Below, one piece after another: positions 44,073 to 54,083 of a stretch of 64,000 nt of DNA. The position numbers and the translations under genes are program-made. The notes beneath the pieces were generated by a model. The model saw only the letters and a program-made list of their open reading frames with translations, was not told the origin of the DNA and searched no databases. The stretch is from Sphingomonas abaci (GTDB taxonomy: Bacteria; Pseudomonadota; Alphaproteobacteria; Sphingomonadales; Sphingomonadaceae): positions 248,001-312,000 of the forward strand of contig NZ_JACHNY010000001.1 of NCBI RefSeq assembly GCF_014199625.1. Direction: 5' to 3'. How positions within the stretch are numbered: the stretch's first letter is position 1; each line of letters starts with the position of its first letter.

Positions 44073-45509
44073 GTGACCCGCCGCCTGGAACTCCACCCCG
44101 ACCGCCTGTTCCCCGCCGATCCCGCCACCCGCGCCATCGCCCGCAGCCTCTATGCGACGGTGGCCACGCTGCCGATCGTCAGCCCGCACGGCCATACCGA
44201 TCCGCGCTGGTTCGCCACCGACGCACCCTGGACCGACGCGACCAGCCTTTTGCTCGCGCCCGACCATTATCTATTCCGGATGCTCTATTCGCAGGGCATA
44301 TCGCTGGACGCCCTGGCGATCCCGTCCAGGGCCGGCCAACCCGCGACCGACCCGCGCGCCGCCTGGCGGGTGCTGGCGGAGCATTACCCGCTGTTCCGGG
44401 GCACGCCGTCGCGCCTGTGGCTCGACCATGTCTTCACTCAGGTGTTCGGCCTGGACGTTGCGCTGGAAGCTGCGACCGCCGACCTGTATTTCGACGCGAT
44501 CGGCGAGGCACTGGCCACCCCCGCCTTCCGGCCGCGCGCGCTGTTCGACCGGTTCCATATCGATTTCCTGGCCACCACCGAAGGTGCGCAGGACGATCTG
44601 GACGCGCATCACGCGATCCGGGCGTCGGGCTGGCAGGGCCGCGTCGTCACCACCTATCGCCCCGATGGCGTGATCGACGTCGAGCATGAGCAGTTCGCGG
44701 GCGCGATGCGGCGCTTCGCCGAGCTCACGAACGAGGATGTCGGCAGCTGGCAGGGCTATCTCGCCGCGCATCGACGGCGCCGCGCCGATTTCCGCGCGGC
44801 CGGCGCAACCGCGACCGATCATGGCCACCCGTCCGCACGCACCGCCAACCTCTCCACCGCCGAGTGCGAGGCACTGTTCGCGCGCATCACCGGCGGCACC
44901 TGGGACGCGGCCGATGCCGAGCTGTTCCGCGGCCAGATGCTGACCGAGATGGCGCGTATGTCGGCGGAAGACGGCATGGTGATGCAGATCCATCCCGGCA
45001 GCTTCCGCAACCATAATGCCGGGCTGTTCGCCAGCCATGGCCGCGACAAGGGCGCCGACATCCCGATGCGTACCGACTATGTCGCGGCGCTGAAGCCCAT
45101 GCTCGACGTGGTCGGCACCGATCCGAACCTGACCATCATCCTCTTTACGCTGGACGAGAGCGCCTATGCGCGCGAACTCGCGCCGCTCGCCGGCCACTAT
45201 CCCTGCCTGAAGCTGGGCCCGGCCTGGTGGTTCCACGATTCCCCGGAGGGGATGCGTCGCTTCCGCGAGATGACGACCGAGACCGCGGGTTTCTACAACA
45301 CGGTCGGCTTCAACGACGACACCCGCGCCTTCCTGTCGATCCCGGCCCGGCACGATGTCGCGCGCCGCGTCGACTGCGCCTTCCTGGCCCGACTGGTCGC
45401 CGAGCATCGGCTGGAGGATTGGGAGGCGGCGGAGCTGGCGCAGGAGCTGACCAGCGGCCTGGTCCGCCGCGCCTATCGGCTGGATGGCGGCATCGGGGCG
45501 ACCGCGTGA
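44073..45509 (+). CDS. uxaC: Uronate isomerase
   Basis: Enzyme of 478 residues that interconverts D-glucuronate/D-fructuronate and D-galacturonate/D-tagaturonate. The amidohydrolase-type metal site begins with HGHTDPRWF near the N-terminus (His-x-His). Other family blocks are FHIDFLATTEGAQDD, MQIHPGSFRNHN and GPAWWFHDSPEGMRRFRE. The length equals typical UxaC (about 470). GTG 44073 has GAGAGG 6 bases upstream. The KDG kinase begins within its stop codon, so the genes are coupled. Cytoplasmic. Confidence 0.93.
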   Translation: MTRRLELHPDRLFPADPATRAIARSLYATVATLPIVSPHGHTDPRWFATDAPWTDATSLLLAPDHYLFRMLYSQGISLDALAIPSRAGQPATDPRAAWRVLAEHYPLFRGTPSRLWLDHVFTQVFGLDVALEAATADLYFDAIGEALATPAFRPRALFDRFHIDFLATTEGAQDDLDAHHAIRASGWQGRVVTTYRPDGVIDVEHEQFAGAMRRFAELTNEDVGSWQGYLAAHRRRRADFRAAGATATDHGHPSARTANLSTAECEALFARITGGTWDAADAELFRGQMLTEMARMSAEDGMVMQIHPGSFRNHNAGLFASHGRDKGADIPMRTDYVAALKPMLDVVGTDPNLTIILFTLDESAYARELAPLAGHYPCLKLGPAWWFHDSPEGMRRFREMTTETAGFYNTVGFNDDTRAFLSIPARHDVARRVDCAFLARLVAEHRLEDWEAAELAQELTSGLVRRAYRLDGGIGATA

Positions 45510-46519
45510 TGGGCCGGTTCCTGGCGTTCGGCGAGATCATGCTCCGCCTCTCGCCGCCGGGGCGCGAGCTGCTGATGCAGACCCCGCGGTTCGACGTGTG
45601 GGTCGCCGGCGCGGAGGCGAATGTCGCGACCCAGCTCGCCCGGCTGGGTCATGACGTCGGCATGGCCAGCCGCGTGCCCGACAACGACCTGGGCCGCGCG
45701 GCGATCGACACGTTGCGCGGGCACGGCGTCGACGTGCGCCACATCCAGACCGGCGGCGAGCGGATGGGGCTGTATTTCGTCACCTCCGGCGCGGGGCTGC
45801 GCGCGACCGAGGTGGTCTATGACCGCGCCTGGTCGTCCTTCGCCGAGGCGCCCACGGCGGCCTGGGACTGGGACGCCATGCTGGCGGGCGTCGACCGGCT
45901 GCACCTGTCCGGCATCACCCCGGCGCTGGGGCCCGTGCCCGCCGAGACGGCGATCGCCGCGGCCGAGGCCGCCAGCGCGCGCGGCATCGCCCTGTCGTTC
46001 GACGGCAATTGGCGCGGCAAGCTCTGGGCCCGCTGGGACGGCGATCCCCGCGCGATCCTGCGCCGCATCGTCGCGCATGCCGACCTGATGTTCGGCAACC
46101 ATCGCGACATCGCGCTGCTGCTCGGCCGCGACGATTTCGCCGGCGCGGGCGAGGATCGCCGCCGCGCCGCGGCCGAGGCGGCCTTCGATGCCTTCCCCCG
46201 GCTGCGGACGATCGCCTCGACCGCGCGCCATGTCGATCAGGTCGACAGCAACCGCCTGTCCGCCCGGATCGACACGCGCGACGGTCATGCCCAGACCGAC
46301 GAGGTGCTGATCGCCGGCATCGTCGACCGCATCGGGGGCGGCGACGCCTTCGCGGCGGGCGTGCTGCACGGGCTCCGGTCCGGGCAGGACAGTCTGGGCG
46401 CGGCACGGATCGGGCTGGCGCTCGCCGCGCTCAAGCATTCGCTGCCGGGGGATGCCGCGCTATTCCGCCAAGCGGATATCGACGCGTTCGTCGCAGGCGG
46501 GCTCGACGTCCGACGGTAG
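45509..46519 (+). CDS. kdgK: 2-keto-3-deoxygluconate kinase (PfkB family)
   Basis: Sugar kinase of 336 residues. PfkB features are FGEIMLRLSPPG at the N-terminus, AEANVATQLARLG, and the ATP/anion-hole motif with catalytic Asp in IVDRIGGGDAFAAG. The AEANVA and DNWRGKLW-like (FDGNWRGKLWARW) segments are typical of KDG kinases. It phosphorylates KDG, the end product of hexuronate breakdown, before aldol cleavage. ATG 45509 overlaps the uxaC stop by one base. The neighbours make this assignment firmer than sequence alone. Confidence 0.87.
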   Translation: MGRFLAFGEIMLRLSPPGRELLMQTPRFDVWVAGAEANVATQLARLGHDVGMASRVPDNDLGRAAIDTLRGHGVDVRHIQTGGERMGLYFVTSGAGLRATEVVYDRAWSSFAEAPTAAWDWDAMLAGVDRLHLSGITPALGPVPAETAIAAAEAASARGIALSFDGNWRGKLWARWDGDPRAILRRIVAHADLMFGNHRDIALLLGRDDFAGAGEDRRRAAAEAAFDAFPRLRTIASTARHVDQVDSNRLSARIDTRDGHAQTDEVLIAGIVDRIGGGDAFAAGVLHGLRSGQDSLGAARIGLALAALKHSLPGDAALFRQADIDAFVAGGLDVRR

Positions 46520-46526
46520 AGGCGGG

Positions 46527-47846
46527 ATGAGGCAGCTTCGTCGGTTCGTCAGGCTCGGGTTGGCGGGCGCGTCGATAGTTTCGATCGGTGCGCAGGCGCA
46601 GGATCGCCGTATTGTCACCGAGCCACTCCCGCCGACACAAATCTGCACGACCCTACCCGCCACCGGTACGGGCGACGATACGGGACGGTTGCAGGCCGCG
46701 ATCGACCGCTGTCCGCCGGGTGCGGCGGTGCGGCTCGTGTCCTCGGCGACGGGCGGACGCTTCGTCAGCCGGCCATTGCGGATGGCATCGGGCGTCACGC
46801 TCTGGGTCGACCGGGGGGTGGTGCTGGCGGCGGTGTCGGACCCTGCCGCCTATGACCGGGGCGGCGGCACCTGCGGCACGATCGCGGCTGAGGGCCATGG
46901 CTGCCGGCCCTTCCTTTCCTTCACCGGCACGCGGGGCGGCGGCATCGTCGGCCAGGGGGCGATCGACGGCCAAGGCGGCGCGACCATGGCGGGCCATGCC
47001 GAAAGCTGGTGGCAACTCGCCCGCCGCGCGCAACGCCAGGGCGGGCAGCAGAACAATCCGCGCCTGATCGAGGTGGACCATGCCCGCGACATCGTCTTCC
47101 ATGGCATCACCCTGCGCAACGCGGCCAACTTCCATGTCGCGCTCGATGCGGTGGCGGGCGCGACCTTCTGGGGCATCCGGATCGACACGCCCGCCGATGC
47201 GCGCAACACCGACGGCATCGATCCCGGCGCATCGACGGACATCACCATCGCCCACAGCTTCATCCGCACCGGTGACGACAATATCGCGATCAAGGCCGGC
47301 AAGGGCGCGACCCGCTACGTGTCGATCCTCGACGATCATCTCTACTGGGGGCATGGCCTGTCCATCGGCAGCGAGACCAATGCCGGGGTCAGCGACATCC
47401 TGGTCCACGACATGACGCTGGACGGCTCCACCGCCGGCCTGCGCATCAAGAGCGACGCGAGCCGCGGCGGACTGGTGACGCGCGTCCGCTATGACGGCGT
47501 CTGCCTGCGCGGCAACCAGCGGCCGGTCGACTTCGACACGCGTTACGACGCGACCAGGACCGGCGAAGCGATCCCGGTGTATCGCGACATCGTCCTGCAC
47601 GATGTCGCGGGCGGCGACGGCGCATTGGTCGTGCACGGCCACGACGCCGACCATCGGCTTCAACTGACGCTGGACGGCGTTCGCTTCGCGCCGAACGCCC
47701 GCTGGTCCATCGCCTTCGCGCAACTGGCGGCCGGCCCCGGCGGCGTATCACCTACGCCTCCCGGCACCGACCTCCCGCCTGCGACGGGGCCGATGCGGGA
47801 TTGCACCGCCGCCTGGCTGCCCTTTCCGGAGAGCGACCTGCCTTGA
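46527..47846 (+). CDS. Glycoside hydrolase family 28 (polygalacturonase type), secreted
   Basis: Protein of 439 residues folding as a right-handed beta-helix. A signal peptide is likely (FVRLGLAGASIVSIGAQAQ). GH28 catalytic motifs are present: NTDGIDPG, RTGDDNIAIK with the Asp pair, GHGLSIGSETN with the His, and LRIKSDA. The extended N-terminal part and Cys residues suggest an exo-acting or unsaturated-product enzyme, not a minimal endo-polygalacturonase. ATG 46527 follows GAGGCGGG. It lies 7 bases after kdgK, so galacturonate release and catabolism are transcribed together. Confidence 0.87.
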   Translation: MRQLRRFVRLGLAGASIVSIGAQAQDRRIVTEPLPPTQICTTLPATGTGDDTGRLQAAIDRCPPGAAVRLVSSATGGRFVSRPLRMASGVTLWVDRGVVLAAVSDPAAYDRGGGTCGTIAAEGHGCRPFLSFTGTRGGGIVGQGAIDGQGGATMAGHAESWWQLARRAQRQGGQQNNPRLIEVDHARDIVFHGITLRNAANFHVALDAVAGATFWGIRIDTPADARNTDGIDPGASTDITIAHSFIRTGDDNIAIKAGKGATRYVSILDDHLYWGHGLSIGSETNAGVSDILVHDMTLDGSTAGLRIKSDASRGGLVTRVRYDGVCLRGNQRPVDFDTRYDATRTGEAIPVYRDIVLHDVAGGDGALVVHGHDADHRLQLTLDGVRFAPNARWSIAFAQLAAGPGGVSPTPPGTDLPPATGPMRDCTAAWLPFPESDLP

Positions 47847-47854
47847 ACGGGCAA

Positions 47855-47982
47855 GCGCCTTGCGGCGCCGAGTGATCCGGGCGGGCGGCCCCCGGCCGTC
47901 CGCTATTGCCGGATTGGCCACGGCGCCTTGCGGCGCCGAATGATCCGGGCGGGCGGCCCCCGGCCGTCCGCTATTGCCGGAT
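47855..47982. repeat. Tandem duplicated 60-base hairpin element
   Basis: Two copies of a 60-base unit, 47855-47914 and 47923-47982, differ at one position (GAG versus GAA) and are separated by 8 bases. Each unit contains a strong hairpin, GCGGGCGGCC-ccc-GGCCGTCCGC, with one mispair. The element fills the gap between the convergent GH28 and guaA stop codons, and the last bases of copy 2 meet the guaA stop. It may act as a bidirectional terminator or as a REP-like intergenic element duplicated by slippage. Confidence 0.85.
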
Positions 47983-49535
47983 CATTCCCATTCGATCGTG
48001 CCTGGGGGCTTGGAGGTGTAGTCGTAGACGACGCGGTTGACGCCCTTCACCTCGTTGATGATCCGCGTCGACACGCGCGGCAGGAAGTCGCCGGGGAACT
48101 GGAAGGCCTGCGCCGTCATGCCATCGGTCGAGGTCACCGCGCGCAGCGCCAGGACATGGTCGTAGGTGCGCGCATCGCCCATCACGCCGACGGTCCGCAC
48201 CGGCAGCAGCACCGCGAACGCCTGCCAGATCGCGTCGTACAGACCCGCCGCGCGGATCTCCTCCAGATAGATGGCGTCCGCCTTGCGCAGGATGTCGCAG
48301 CGCTCGCGCGTCACCTCGCCGGGGATGCGGATCGCCAGGCCAGGTCCCGGGAACGGATGGCGGCCGACGAACACGTCCGGCAGGCCCAGCTCGCGGCCCA
48401 GCACGCGCACCTCGTCCTTGAACAGCTCGCGCAGCGGCTCGACCAGCGCCATGTTCATCCGTTCCGGCAGGCCGCCGACATTGTGGTGGCTCTTGATCGT
48501 CACCGATGGGCCGCCGGTGAAGCTGACGCTCTCGATCACGTCCGGGTACAGCGTCCCCTGCGCCAGGAACCTGGCCCCGCCGATCCTGTTCGCCTCCGCC
48601 TCGAATACGTCGATGAAGGTCTTGCCGATGAACTTGCGCTTCGCCTCCGGATCGGTGACGCCCTTCAGCCCGTCCATGAACAGATCCTGCGCTTCGACAT
48701 GGACCAGCGGGATGTGATAATGTTCGCGGAACAGGCTGACGACCTGCTCGGCCTCGCCAGCGCGAAGGATGCCGCCGTCGACGAACACGCAGGTCAGCTG
48801 GTCGCCGATCGCCTCATGGATCAACAGCGCCGCGACCGACGAGTCGACGCCGCCCGACAGGCCGCAGATCACCTTGTCCGTGCCGACCTGCGCGCGGATC
48901 TCCTCGATCTTGGCGGCGCGGAACTCGGCCATCGTCCAGTCGCCGGCGAGCCCGCAGACATGGCGGACGAAATTCGCGATCAGCTTCGCGCCGTCGGGCG
49001 TGTGCACGACCTCGGGGTGGAACTGCATCCCGTAGATACGGCGCGCATCGTCCGCCATCATCGCGAACGGCGCGCCCCTGGACGAGGCGACCGGGCGGAA
49101 ACCGGGGGCGAGCTCGGCGACATGGTCGCCATGGCTCATCCATACCTGGTGCCGCTCGCCGACCTGCCACAAACCATCGAACAGCGTGCAGGCGTCGTCC
49201 ACCTCGAGGAACGCCTCGCCGAATTCGCCGCTATTGCCCTTCTCGACCCGACCGCCGAGCTGGGCGTTGAGCAATTGCTGACCGTAGCAGATGCCGAAGA
49301 TCGGCAGCCCCGATTCGAGGATCGCGGCCGGGCAGCGCGGGCTGCCCTCGTCCACCACAGACGCCGGCCCCCCGGACAGGATGATGCCCTTTGGCTTCAG
49401 ACGCTCGAACGCGGCCTGGGCGGACTGGAAAGGGGCGATCTCGCTATAGACCCCGGCTTCGCGCACGCGGCGGGCGATGAGCTGGGTGACCTGGCTACCG
49501 AAATCGACGATGAGGATGGTGTCGGGATGCTCCAT
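47982..49535 (-). CDS. guaA: GMP synthase (glutamine-hydrolysing)
   Basis: Enzyme of 517 residues that converts XMP to GMP using glutamine and ATP. The N-terminal class I amidotransferase domain has the nucleophile Cys in GICYGQQL and His/Glu in [10 protein letters not shown]. The ATP-pyrophosphatase P-loop is [13 protein letters not shown]. The C-terminal dimerisation domain ends [16 protein letters not shown], the usual terminus. Complete and of normal length. It sits just downstream of the intrinsic terminator of the ribosomal operon and so needs its own promoter in 49536-49600 or readthrough. Confidence 0.97.
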   Translation of the reverse strand: MEHPDTILIVDFGSQVTQLIARRVREAGVYSEIAPFQSAQAAFERLKPKGIILSGGPASVVDEGSPRCPAAILESGLPIFGICYGQQLLNAQLGGRVEKGNSGEFGEAFLEVDDACTLFDGLWQVGERHQVWMSHGDHVAELAPGFRPVASSRGAPFAMMADDARRIYGMQFHPEVVHTPDGAKLIANFVRHVCGLAGDWTMAEFRAAKIEEIRAQVGTDKVICGLSGGVDSSVAALLIHEAIGDQLTCVFVDGGILRAGEAEQVVSLFREHYHIPLVHVEAQDLFMDGLKGVTDPEAKRKFIGKTFIDVFEAEANRIGGARFLAQGTLYPDVIESVSFTGGPSVTIKSHHNVGGLPERMNMALVEPLRELFKDEVRVLGRELGLPDVFVGRHPFPGPGLAIRIPGEVTRERCDILRKADAIYLEEIRAAGLYDAIWQAFAVLLPVRTVGVMGDARTYDHVLALRAVTSTDGMTAQAFQFPGDFLPRVSTRIINEVKGVNRVVYDYTSKPPGTIEWE

Positions 49536-49598
49536 GGCGGCCCCATAGCAGAAACGCCGCGAGATGCTACCGGGCCCGCGCCGAACCGGCAGCCCATG

Positions 49599-49629
49599 AA
49601 AAAGGGCCGCGCTGTCGCCAGCGCGGCCC
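49599..49629 (-). terminator. Intrinsic terminator after rplQ
   Basis: On the minus strand a perfect 10-base stem, GGGCCGCGCT and AGCGCGGCCC with a 6-base loop (stem bases 49604-49613 and 49620-49629), is followed by TTTTT (49599-49603). It lies 30 bases after the rplQ stop and marks the end of the alpha operon. Confidence 0.92.
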
Positions 49630-49658
49630 TCTCTCGCTCTTGGATCGTCGCGCGGCGA

Positions 49659-50081
49659 TCAGGCCGCGTCGTCGAATTCCTCGTCGCTCAGCACCGGGCC
49701 CGAATCCTGGCCCTTGGCCGACACGTCGCGATCGACGAACTCGATGATCGCCATCGGCGATGCGTCCGAGGCGCGCGGGCCGGTCTTGATGATGCGCGTA
49801 TAGCCGCCGTTGCGATCGGCATAGCGCGCCGCCAGCACGTCGAACAGCTTCACGAGCTGCGCGTCGTCGAGCAGACGGGCATGGGCCAGACGACGGTTGG
49901 ACAGGCCACCCTTCTTCGCCAGCGTGACCAGCTTCTCGATATAGGGGCGCAGTTCCTTCGCCTTGGCGACGGTGGTGGTGATCTGCTCATGCTTGATCAG
50001 CGCGGCCGACATGTTGCGGAACAGCGCGATACGATGAGCCGAGGTCCGTTGCAGCTTACGGCCGCCAACGCGATGACGCAT
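49659..50081 (-). CDS. rplQ: 50S ribosomal protein L17
   Basis: Protein of 140 residues with the L17 core [20 protein letters not shown] and [19 protein letters not shown]. The C-terminal tail is acidic (SDEEFDDAA), as in other alphaproteobacteria. L17 sits near the exit tunnel of the large subunit. It is the last gene of the alpha operon, 220 bases after rpoA, and is followed by an intrinsic terminator. Confidence 0.97.
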   Translation of the reverse strand: MRHRVGGRKLQRTSAHRIALFRNMSAALIKHEQITTTVAKAKELRPYIEKLVTLAKKGGLSNRRLAHARLLDDAQLVKLFDVLAARYADRNGGYTRIIKTGPRASDASPMAIIEFVDRDVSAKGQDSGPVLSDEEFDDAA

Positions 50082-50301
50082 GGGATAGTCCTTCGTTCGT
50101 TAAGGGGCCGTGTCACGGAACCCCAGAGCAGGTGACCGTTGAGCGGCCGTCACCATCGCCGTTCGACCAAGAGGGTCGAAAATTGTTCAACAAGCCGGGC
50201 CGCGGCAAAGCCGCGGCTGGGACGTCGGACGGATCGGCACGGGACCGATCCGCCGGCCGGGCTTGGCCGTCTCGCGGATAGCGTGGCTATCCGCGTGCGG
50301 C

Positions 50302-51366
50302 TCAGCCCATGATCTCCTGTTCCAGCTTCTTGGCCATCTCCTCGATGTTCTCGGGCGGCCAGCCGGGGATTTCCATGCCCAGGCGCAGACCCATGGACGA
50401 CAGCACTTCCTTGATTTCGTTCAAGGACTTGCGGCCGAAATTGGGCGTGCGGAGCATTTCCGCCTCGGTCTTGCCGACGAGATCGCCGATATAGATGATG
50501 TTGTCGTTCTTCAGGCAGTTCGCCGAACGCACCGACAGTTCCAGCTCGTCCACCTTCTTGAGAAGGTAGCGATTGATCTGCTGGGTGTCGCCCGCCGGCT
50601 CGGCGCCCGCGACCGGCACCGCCGCCTGGCCCACCGGAGCCGCGCGGGTGACGGACGAGTCGTCGAAATGCACGAACAGCGCGAGCTGGTCCTGCAGGAT
50701 GCGGCCGGCATAGCCCACCGCGTCCTCGGGAGTGACGGTGCCGTCGGTCTCGATGGTCAGCGTCAGCTTGTCATAGTCCAGGTCCTGCCCGACGCGGGTC
50801 GGGTCGACCTTGTACGACACCTGGCGCACCGGCGAGTAGAGCGCATCGACCGGGATCAGGCCGATCGGCGCGTCGGCCGGACGATTGGCGGTGGCCGGGA
50901 CATAGCCCTTGCCCACGTCGGCGGTCAGTTCCATGTTGAACGTCGCGCCTTCGTCCAGATGGCAGATCACCAGGTCCTTGTTCATGACCTCGATGTCGCC
51001 CGACACGGCGATGTCGCCGGCCTTGACGGTCGCGGGACCAGTGGCCGACAGCTGGAGGCGCTTGGGCCCCTCGCCCTGCATCTTCAGCGCGATCTGCTTC
51101 ACGTTGAGGACGATATCGGTCACGTCCTCGCGCACGCCGGCCAGGCTCGAGAATTCGTGCAGCACGTTCTCGATCTTGATCGACGTCACCGCCGCGCCCT
51201 GCAGCGAGGACAGGAGCACCCGGCGCAGCGCGTTGCCGAGCGTCAGGCCGAACCCACGCTCCAGCGGCTCCGCGACAAAGGTCGCCTTGCGCTTGCCGTC
51301 GCCGCCCTTCTTCTCCAGGCCGTTCGGCTTTTTCAGTTCCTGCCAGTTCTTTGCGTTGACAGCCAC
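50302..51366 (-). CDS. rpoA: RNA polymerase alpha subunit
   Basis: Protein of 354 residues. The N-terminal dimerisation domain includes [20 protein letters not shown] and [20 protein letters not shown]. The C-terminal domain that contacts UP elements and activators has [16 protein letters not shown] and [17 protein letters not shown]. An Ala/Pro-rich linker of normal length joins them. The gap to rplQ (50082-50301) contains a perfect GCCGCGGC-aaa-GCCGCGGC hairpin at 50199-50217 without a T-run, perhaps an mRNA processing or stability element. Confidence 0.97.
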   Translation of the reverse strand: MAVNAKNWQELKKPNGLEKKGGDGKRKATFVAEPLERGFGLTLGNALRRVLLSSLQGAAVTSIKIENVLHEFSSLAGVREDVTDIVLNVKQIALKMQGEGPKRLQLSATGPATVKAGDIAVSGDIEVMNKDLVICHLDEGATFNMELTADVGKGYVPATANRPADAPIGLIPVDALYSPVRQVSYKVDPTRVGQDLDYDKLTLTIETDGTVTPEDAVGYAGRILQDQLALFVHFDDSSVTRAAPVGQAAVPVAGAEPAGDTQQINRYLLKKVDELELSVRSANCLKNDNIIYIGDLVGKTEAEMLRTPNFGRKSLNEIKEVLSSMGLRLGMEIPGWPPENIEEMAKKLEQEIMG

Positions 51367-51452
51367 GAGGTTCCCCTGGGTTGGAGGCGGATGGGGAGAA
51401 ACCGCCTCGAAGGTAGAAAAGGACGCCGGCTCGTCAGCCGGCGAGCCTGAAG

Positions 51453-51842
51453 TCAGACGCGGCGACGCTTGGACGGCCGCACGCCATTGTGCGGGATCGA
51501 CGTGACGTCGCGGATCGACGTGATCTGGAAACCGACCGCCTGCAGCGCGCGCAGCGCCGACTCGCGACCTGAACCGGGGCCCTTCACCTCGACTTCGAGG
51601 GTGCGGACACCATGCTCGGCGGCCTTCTTGCCGGCGTCTTCGGCGGCGACCTGAGCGGCATAGGGCGTCGACTTGCGGCTGCCCTTGAAGCCCATCATGC
51701 CGGCCGACGACCAGGAGATCGCATTCCCCTGCGCGTCGGTGATGGTGATCATGGTGTTGTTGAAGCTCGCGTTGACGTGCGCGACGCCAGCCGTGATGTT
51801 CTTGCGCTCGCGACGGCGAATGCGCTGCGGTGCTTGTGCCAT
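51453..51842 (-). CDS. rpsK: 30S ribosomal protein S11
   Basis: Protein of 129 residues. The S11 signature is visible in [20 protein letters not shown], and the C-terminal [20 protein letters not shown] is the strongly conserved basic end. S11 forms part of the platform near the decoding region. It lies between rpsM and rpoA as in the standard alpha operon. Confidence 0.97.
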   Translation of the reverse strand: MAQAPQRIRRRERKNITAGVAHVNASFNNTMITITDAQGNAISWSSAGMMGFKGSRKSTPYAAQVAAEDAGKKAAEHGVRTLEVEVKGPGSGRESALRALQAVGFQITSIRDVTSIPHNGVRPSKRRRV

Positions 51843-51946
51843 TCTAAAATCCTGACCTTAATCTCGTGGTACGGAGGCCGGCGGGCAGTACGCCGCAAGC
51901 CCGCCTCCGGCGGAGAAGAAGTGAAAATCGTCCCCGGACGATTTTC

Positions 51947-52315
51947 TTACTTCTTCTTGCCCGCGATCGGCTTCGCCTTGCCCTTGCGGGTGCGCGCGTT
52001 GGTGTGCGTGCGCTGGCCGCGGACCGGCAGGCCCTTGCGGTGACGCAGGCCGCGATAGCAGGCCAGGTCCATCAGGCGCTTGATGTTCATCGCGGTCTGG
52101 CGACGCAGATCGCCTTCCACGGTGTACTCGGCGTCGATCGCCTCGCGGATCTGAAGGACTTCCTGGTCCGACAGGTCCTGCACGCGACGCTCGGCGGCGA
52201 TGTTCAGCTTCTCGGTGATGGCCTTGGCATGGGCGGGACCGATGCCGTGGATGTAGGTCAGCGCGATGACCACGCGCTTGTTGGTCGGGATGTTAACACC
52301 CGCGATACGTGCCAT
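51947..52315 (-). CDS. rpsM: 30S ribosomal protein S13
   Basis: Protein of 122 residues beginning [20 protein letters not shown] and containing the helix-two-turn-helix [16 protein letters not shown] and the conserved [20 protein letters not shown] block. It is a head protein contacting tRNA and L5. As first gene of the alpha operon it follows a small membrane protein gene and a two-component system, not adk directly. A promoter is therefore expected in 52316-52468. Confidence 0.97.
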   Translation of the reverse strand: MARIAGVNIPTNKRVVIALTYIHGIGPAHAKAITEKLNIAAERRVQDLSDQEVLQIREAIDAEYTVEGDLRRQTAMNIKRLMDLACYRGLRHRKGLPVRGQRTHTNARTRKGKAKPIAGKKK

Positions 52316-52468
52316 GGTATAAGTTCTCCTAGCTCCACAGCGGCCGGCATGGCAGCACGACCGCTATCTCAGCGCGTTAGCTCCATACAGGAAAACGGCG
52401 AACGCGAACGAGCGCCGCCGGAAACCGGTGCAATGGAAGGGGTCAGGTAAGCGCGGCGCAACGCGCTG

Positions 52469-52702
52469 TCAAGCGACCGGTTCCACCCGCCGCCGCAGCT
52501 TCGCCCAGCGTCGCAACGCCACGACGAACCAGATTAGCTCCACCACACCGAACGGCCATGCTCCCTGCAGGAAACCATAGGCCGAGCCGAGCAGGCATCC
52601 GAGCGCGAAGAGCAGCGTCCAGAACGGCGCGCGGTCCTCCAGCGTGTAGCAGACCAGGGTGAAGGCCACCGCGAACAGGCCGAAAGCGGTGAGCGCATCC
52701 AT
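52469..52702 (-). CDS. Small membrane protein, 77 residues
   Basis: Three hydrophobic helices (LTAFGLFAVAFTLVCYTL, FWTLLFALGCLLGSAYGFL and PFGVVELIWFVVALRRW) with a basic C-terminus. It resembles small YgjV/CBU_0592-like inner-membrane proteins in size and in the GxxELIWFxxALxRW ending. Start ATG 52702 is preferred because homologue-like sequence begins MDALTAFG; ATG 52711 is possible. It lies 40 bases after the sensor kinase gene on the same strand and could be its target or accessory protein. The function is unknown. Confidence 0.65.
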   Translation of the reverse strand: MDALTAFGLFAVAFTLVCYTLEDRAPFWTLLFALGCLLGSAYGFLQGAWPFGVVELIWFVVALRRWAKLRRRVEPVA

Positions 52703-52742
52703 CCGCCCCATGTGGCGGCTGCGTTCCGCTCCCGCAAGCGGC

Positions 52743-54083
52743 TCAGGCGGGCAGCACGATTCGCGCGATCAGGCCGGGCGCATTGTCGGCGAGCTCGAAC
52801 CGCCCTTCATGCAGCCGCGCCACCGCCTCGATCAACGACAGGCCGAGCCCCGCCCCCGGGGTCGATCGCGCCCGGTCGAGCCGACCGAACCGCTTGATCG
52901 CCTGCTCTCGCTGATCGGGCGGGATACCCGGTCCGCGATCCTCGACCTGGATCGCGATCCCCTGCGCACTCTCCGACAGCCGCAGCACCAGCGAACCGGT
53001 GCCGGCGGCATGTTTCAGCGCATTGTCGACCAGATTGGTGATCGCTTGGGTCATCAGCTCGCGGTGGATCGGACGTGCCTGTGGACGGTCGTCGATCGCC
53101 ACGGTCAGCGTCATGCCGGCCTCGTCGGCCACCGGCTCGTAAAGCTCACCGATTTCCTCGACCAGATCGGCCAGCGCCAGCGAGGTGAAGCGGTCGCGCG
53201 ACACCGACTCGGACCGGCTGATCTCGATCACCGTGGTCAGCATCCGCATCACCAGGTCGGTCTCGACCAGCAACCCGCTCAACGCCGCGTCGCGTTGCTC
53301 GGGGTCGGCGACCAGCAGCGCCTGTTCGGTCTTGGTCCGGAGCCGCGCGAGCGGCGAGCGCAGGTCGTGCGCCAGGCTGTCCGTGACTACGCGCAGCTCG
53401 GTCATCAACCGCGCGATCTTGTCGAGCATCGCGTTCAGCTCGCCCGCCAGCCGGTCGAACGCGTCGCCGCCTGCCAGCGTCGGCACCCGCTGCGACAGGT
53501 CGCCATCGCCGGCCGCCTCGATCACCCCGGCGATCCGGTCCAGCCGCGACCCGACATAGCGCGCCAGAACCAGACCCGCCGCCACGCCCAGCGCCAGCGA
53601 CAGGGTGATGGCCAGCGCGAGGGCGCGCTCGATCGCGGTCTGCTCCGCCTCGATCACGTCGAGCTTGCTGCCGGTCAGCAGCCAGTAGCGGCCGATCGGA
53701 TGGATGAGATAGCCGATGTCCCGGTCCGCCCATCCCGGCTCGGCCGACAGCGGCGTGACGCGGAAACCCTGCCGGCCGAGGGCGACACTCAGGCGCGCGG
53801 GCGCGTCGCCGACCAACCGTCGTCCTTCGTCATCGACGATCGCGACCAGCAGCGAGTTGTCACCGGGCGGCCGCGCGCCCTTCACCGCAGGGATCAGCGC
53901 CTTCAGCCCGCCCTGCCGCCAGATCATCAGCAGTGCATCGGATTGTTCGATCATCTCGCGCTTGGTCGCCGCGAGCGCGACGTCCTGCGTCTGCTTCCAC
54001 AGAAAACTGACCAGCGCGAGATTGGAGGCAAGCGCCAGCGTGATCGAGAGCAAGGCGATCCGTGCGGTGACCGACAGCCGCAT
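52743..54083 (-). CDS. Sensor histidine kinase (EnvZ/QseC type)
   Basis: Membrane kinase of 446 residues. The first transmembrane helix is ARIALLSITLALASNLALVSF. A periplasmic domain of about 120 residues follows, then a second helix (ALALAITLSLALGVAAGLVLA) and HAMP. HisKA has its acceptor His in DSLAHDLRSPLARLR, and HATPase_c has LVDNALKHA, DRGPGIPP and GAGLGLSL. ATG 54083 overlaps the response regulator stop by one base, so upstream open frame is not coding. The periplasmic domain has no recognised fold. Confidence 0.88.
   Translation of the reverse strand: MRLSVTARIALLSITLALASNLALVSFLWKQTQDVALAATKREMIEQSDALLMIWRQGGLKALIPAVKGARPPGDNSLLVAIVDDEGRRLVGDAPARLSVALGRQGFRVTPLSAEPGWADRDIGYLIHPIGRYWLLTGSKLDVIEAEQTAIERALALAITLSLALGVAAGLVLARYVGSRLDRIAGVIEAAGDGDLSQRVPTLAGGDAFDRLAGELNAMLDKIARLMTELRVVTDSLAHDLRSPLARLRTKTEQALLVADPEQRDAALSGLLVETDLVMRMLTTVIEISRSESVSRDRFTSLALADLVEEIGELYEPVADEAGMTLTVAIDDRPQARPIHRELMTQAITNLVDNALKHAAGTGSLVLRLSESAQGIAIQVEDRGPGIPPDQREQAIKRFGRLDRARSTPGAGLGLSLIEAVARLHEGRFELADNAPGLIARIVLPA

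Noticed and set aside
43911..44267. 119-codon upstream extension of the mannitol-dehydrogenase-family gene
   Set aside because: It would run antisense through the uxaC start; ATG 43910 has a clear GGAGAGG site and fits the family N-terminus.
47928..50135. 735-codon plus-strand frame covering guaA and rplQ antisense
   Set aside because: Both minus-strand genes are unmistakable; the plus frame has no recognisable sequence.
50199..50217. GCCGCGGC-aaa-GCCGCGGC hairpin between rpoA and rplQ as a terminator
   Set aside because: No T-run on either strand and it lies inside an operon; more likely a structural mRNA element.
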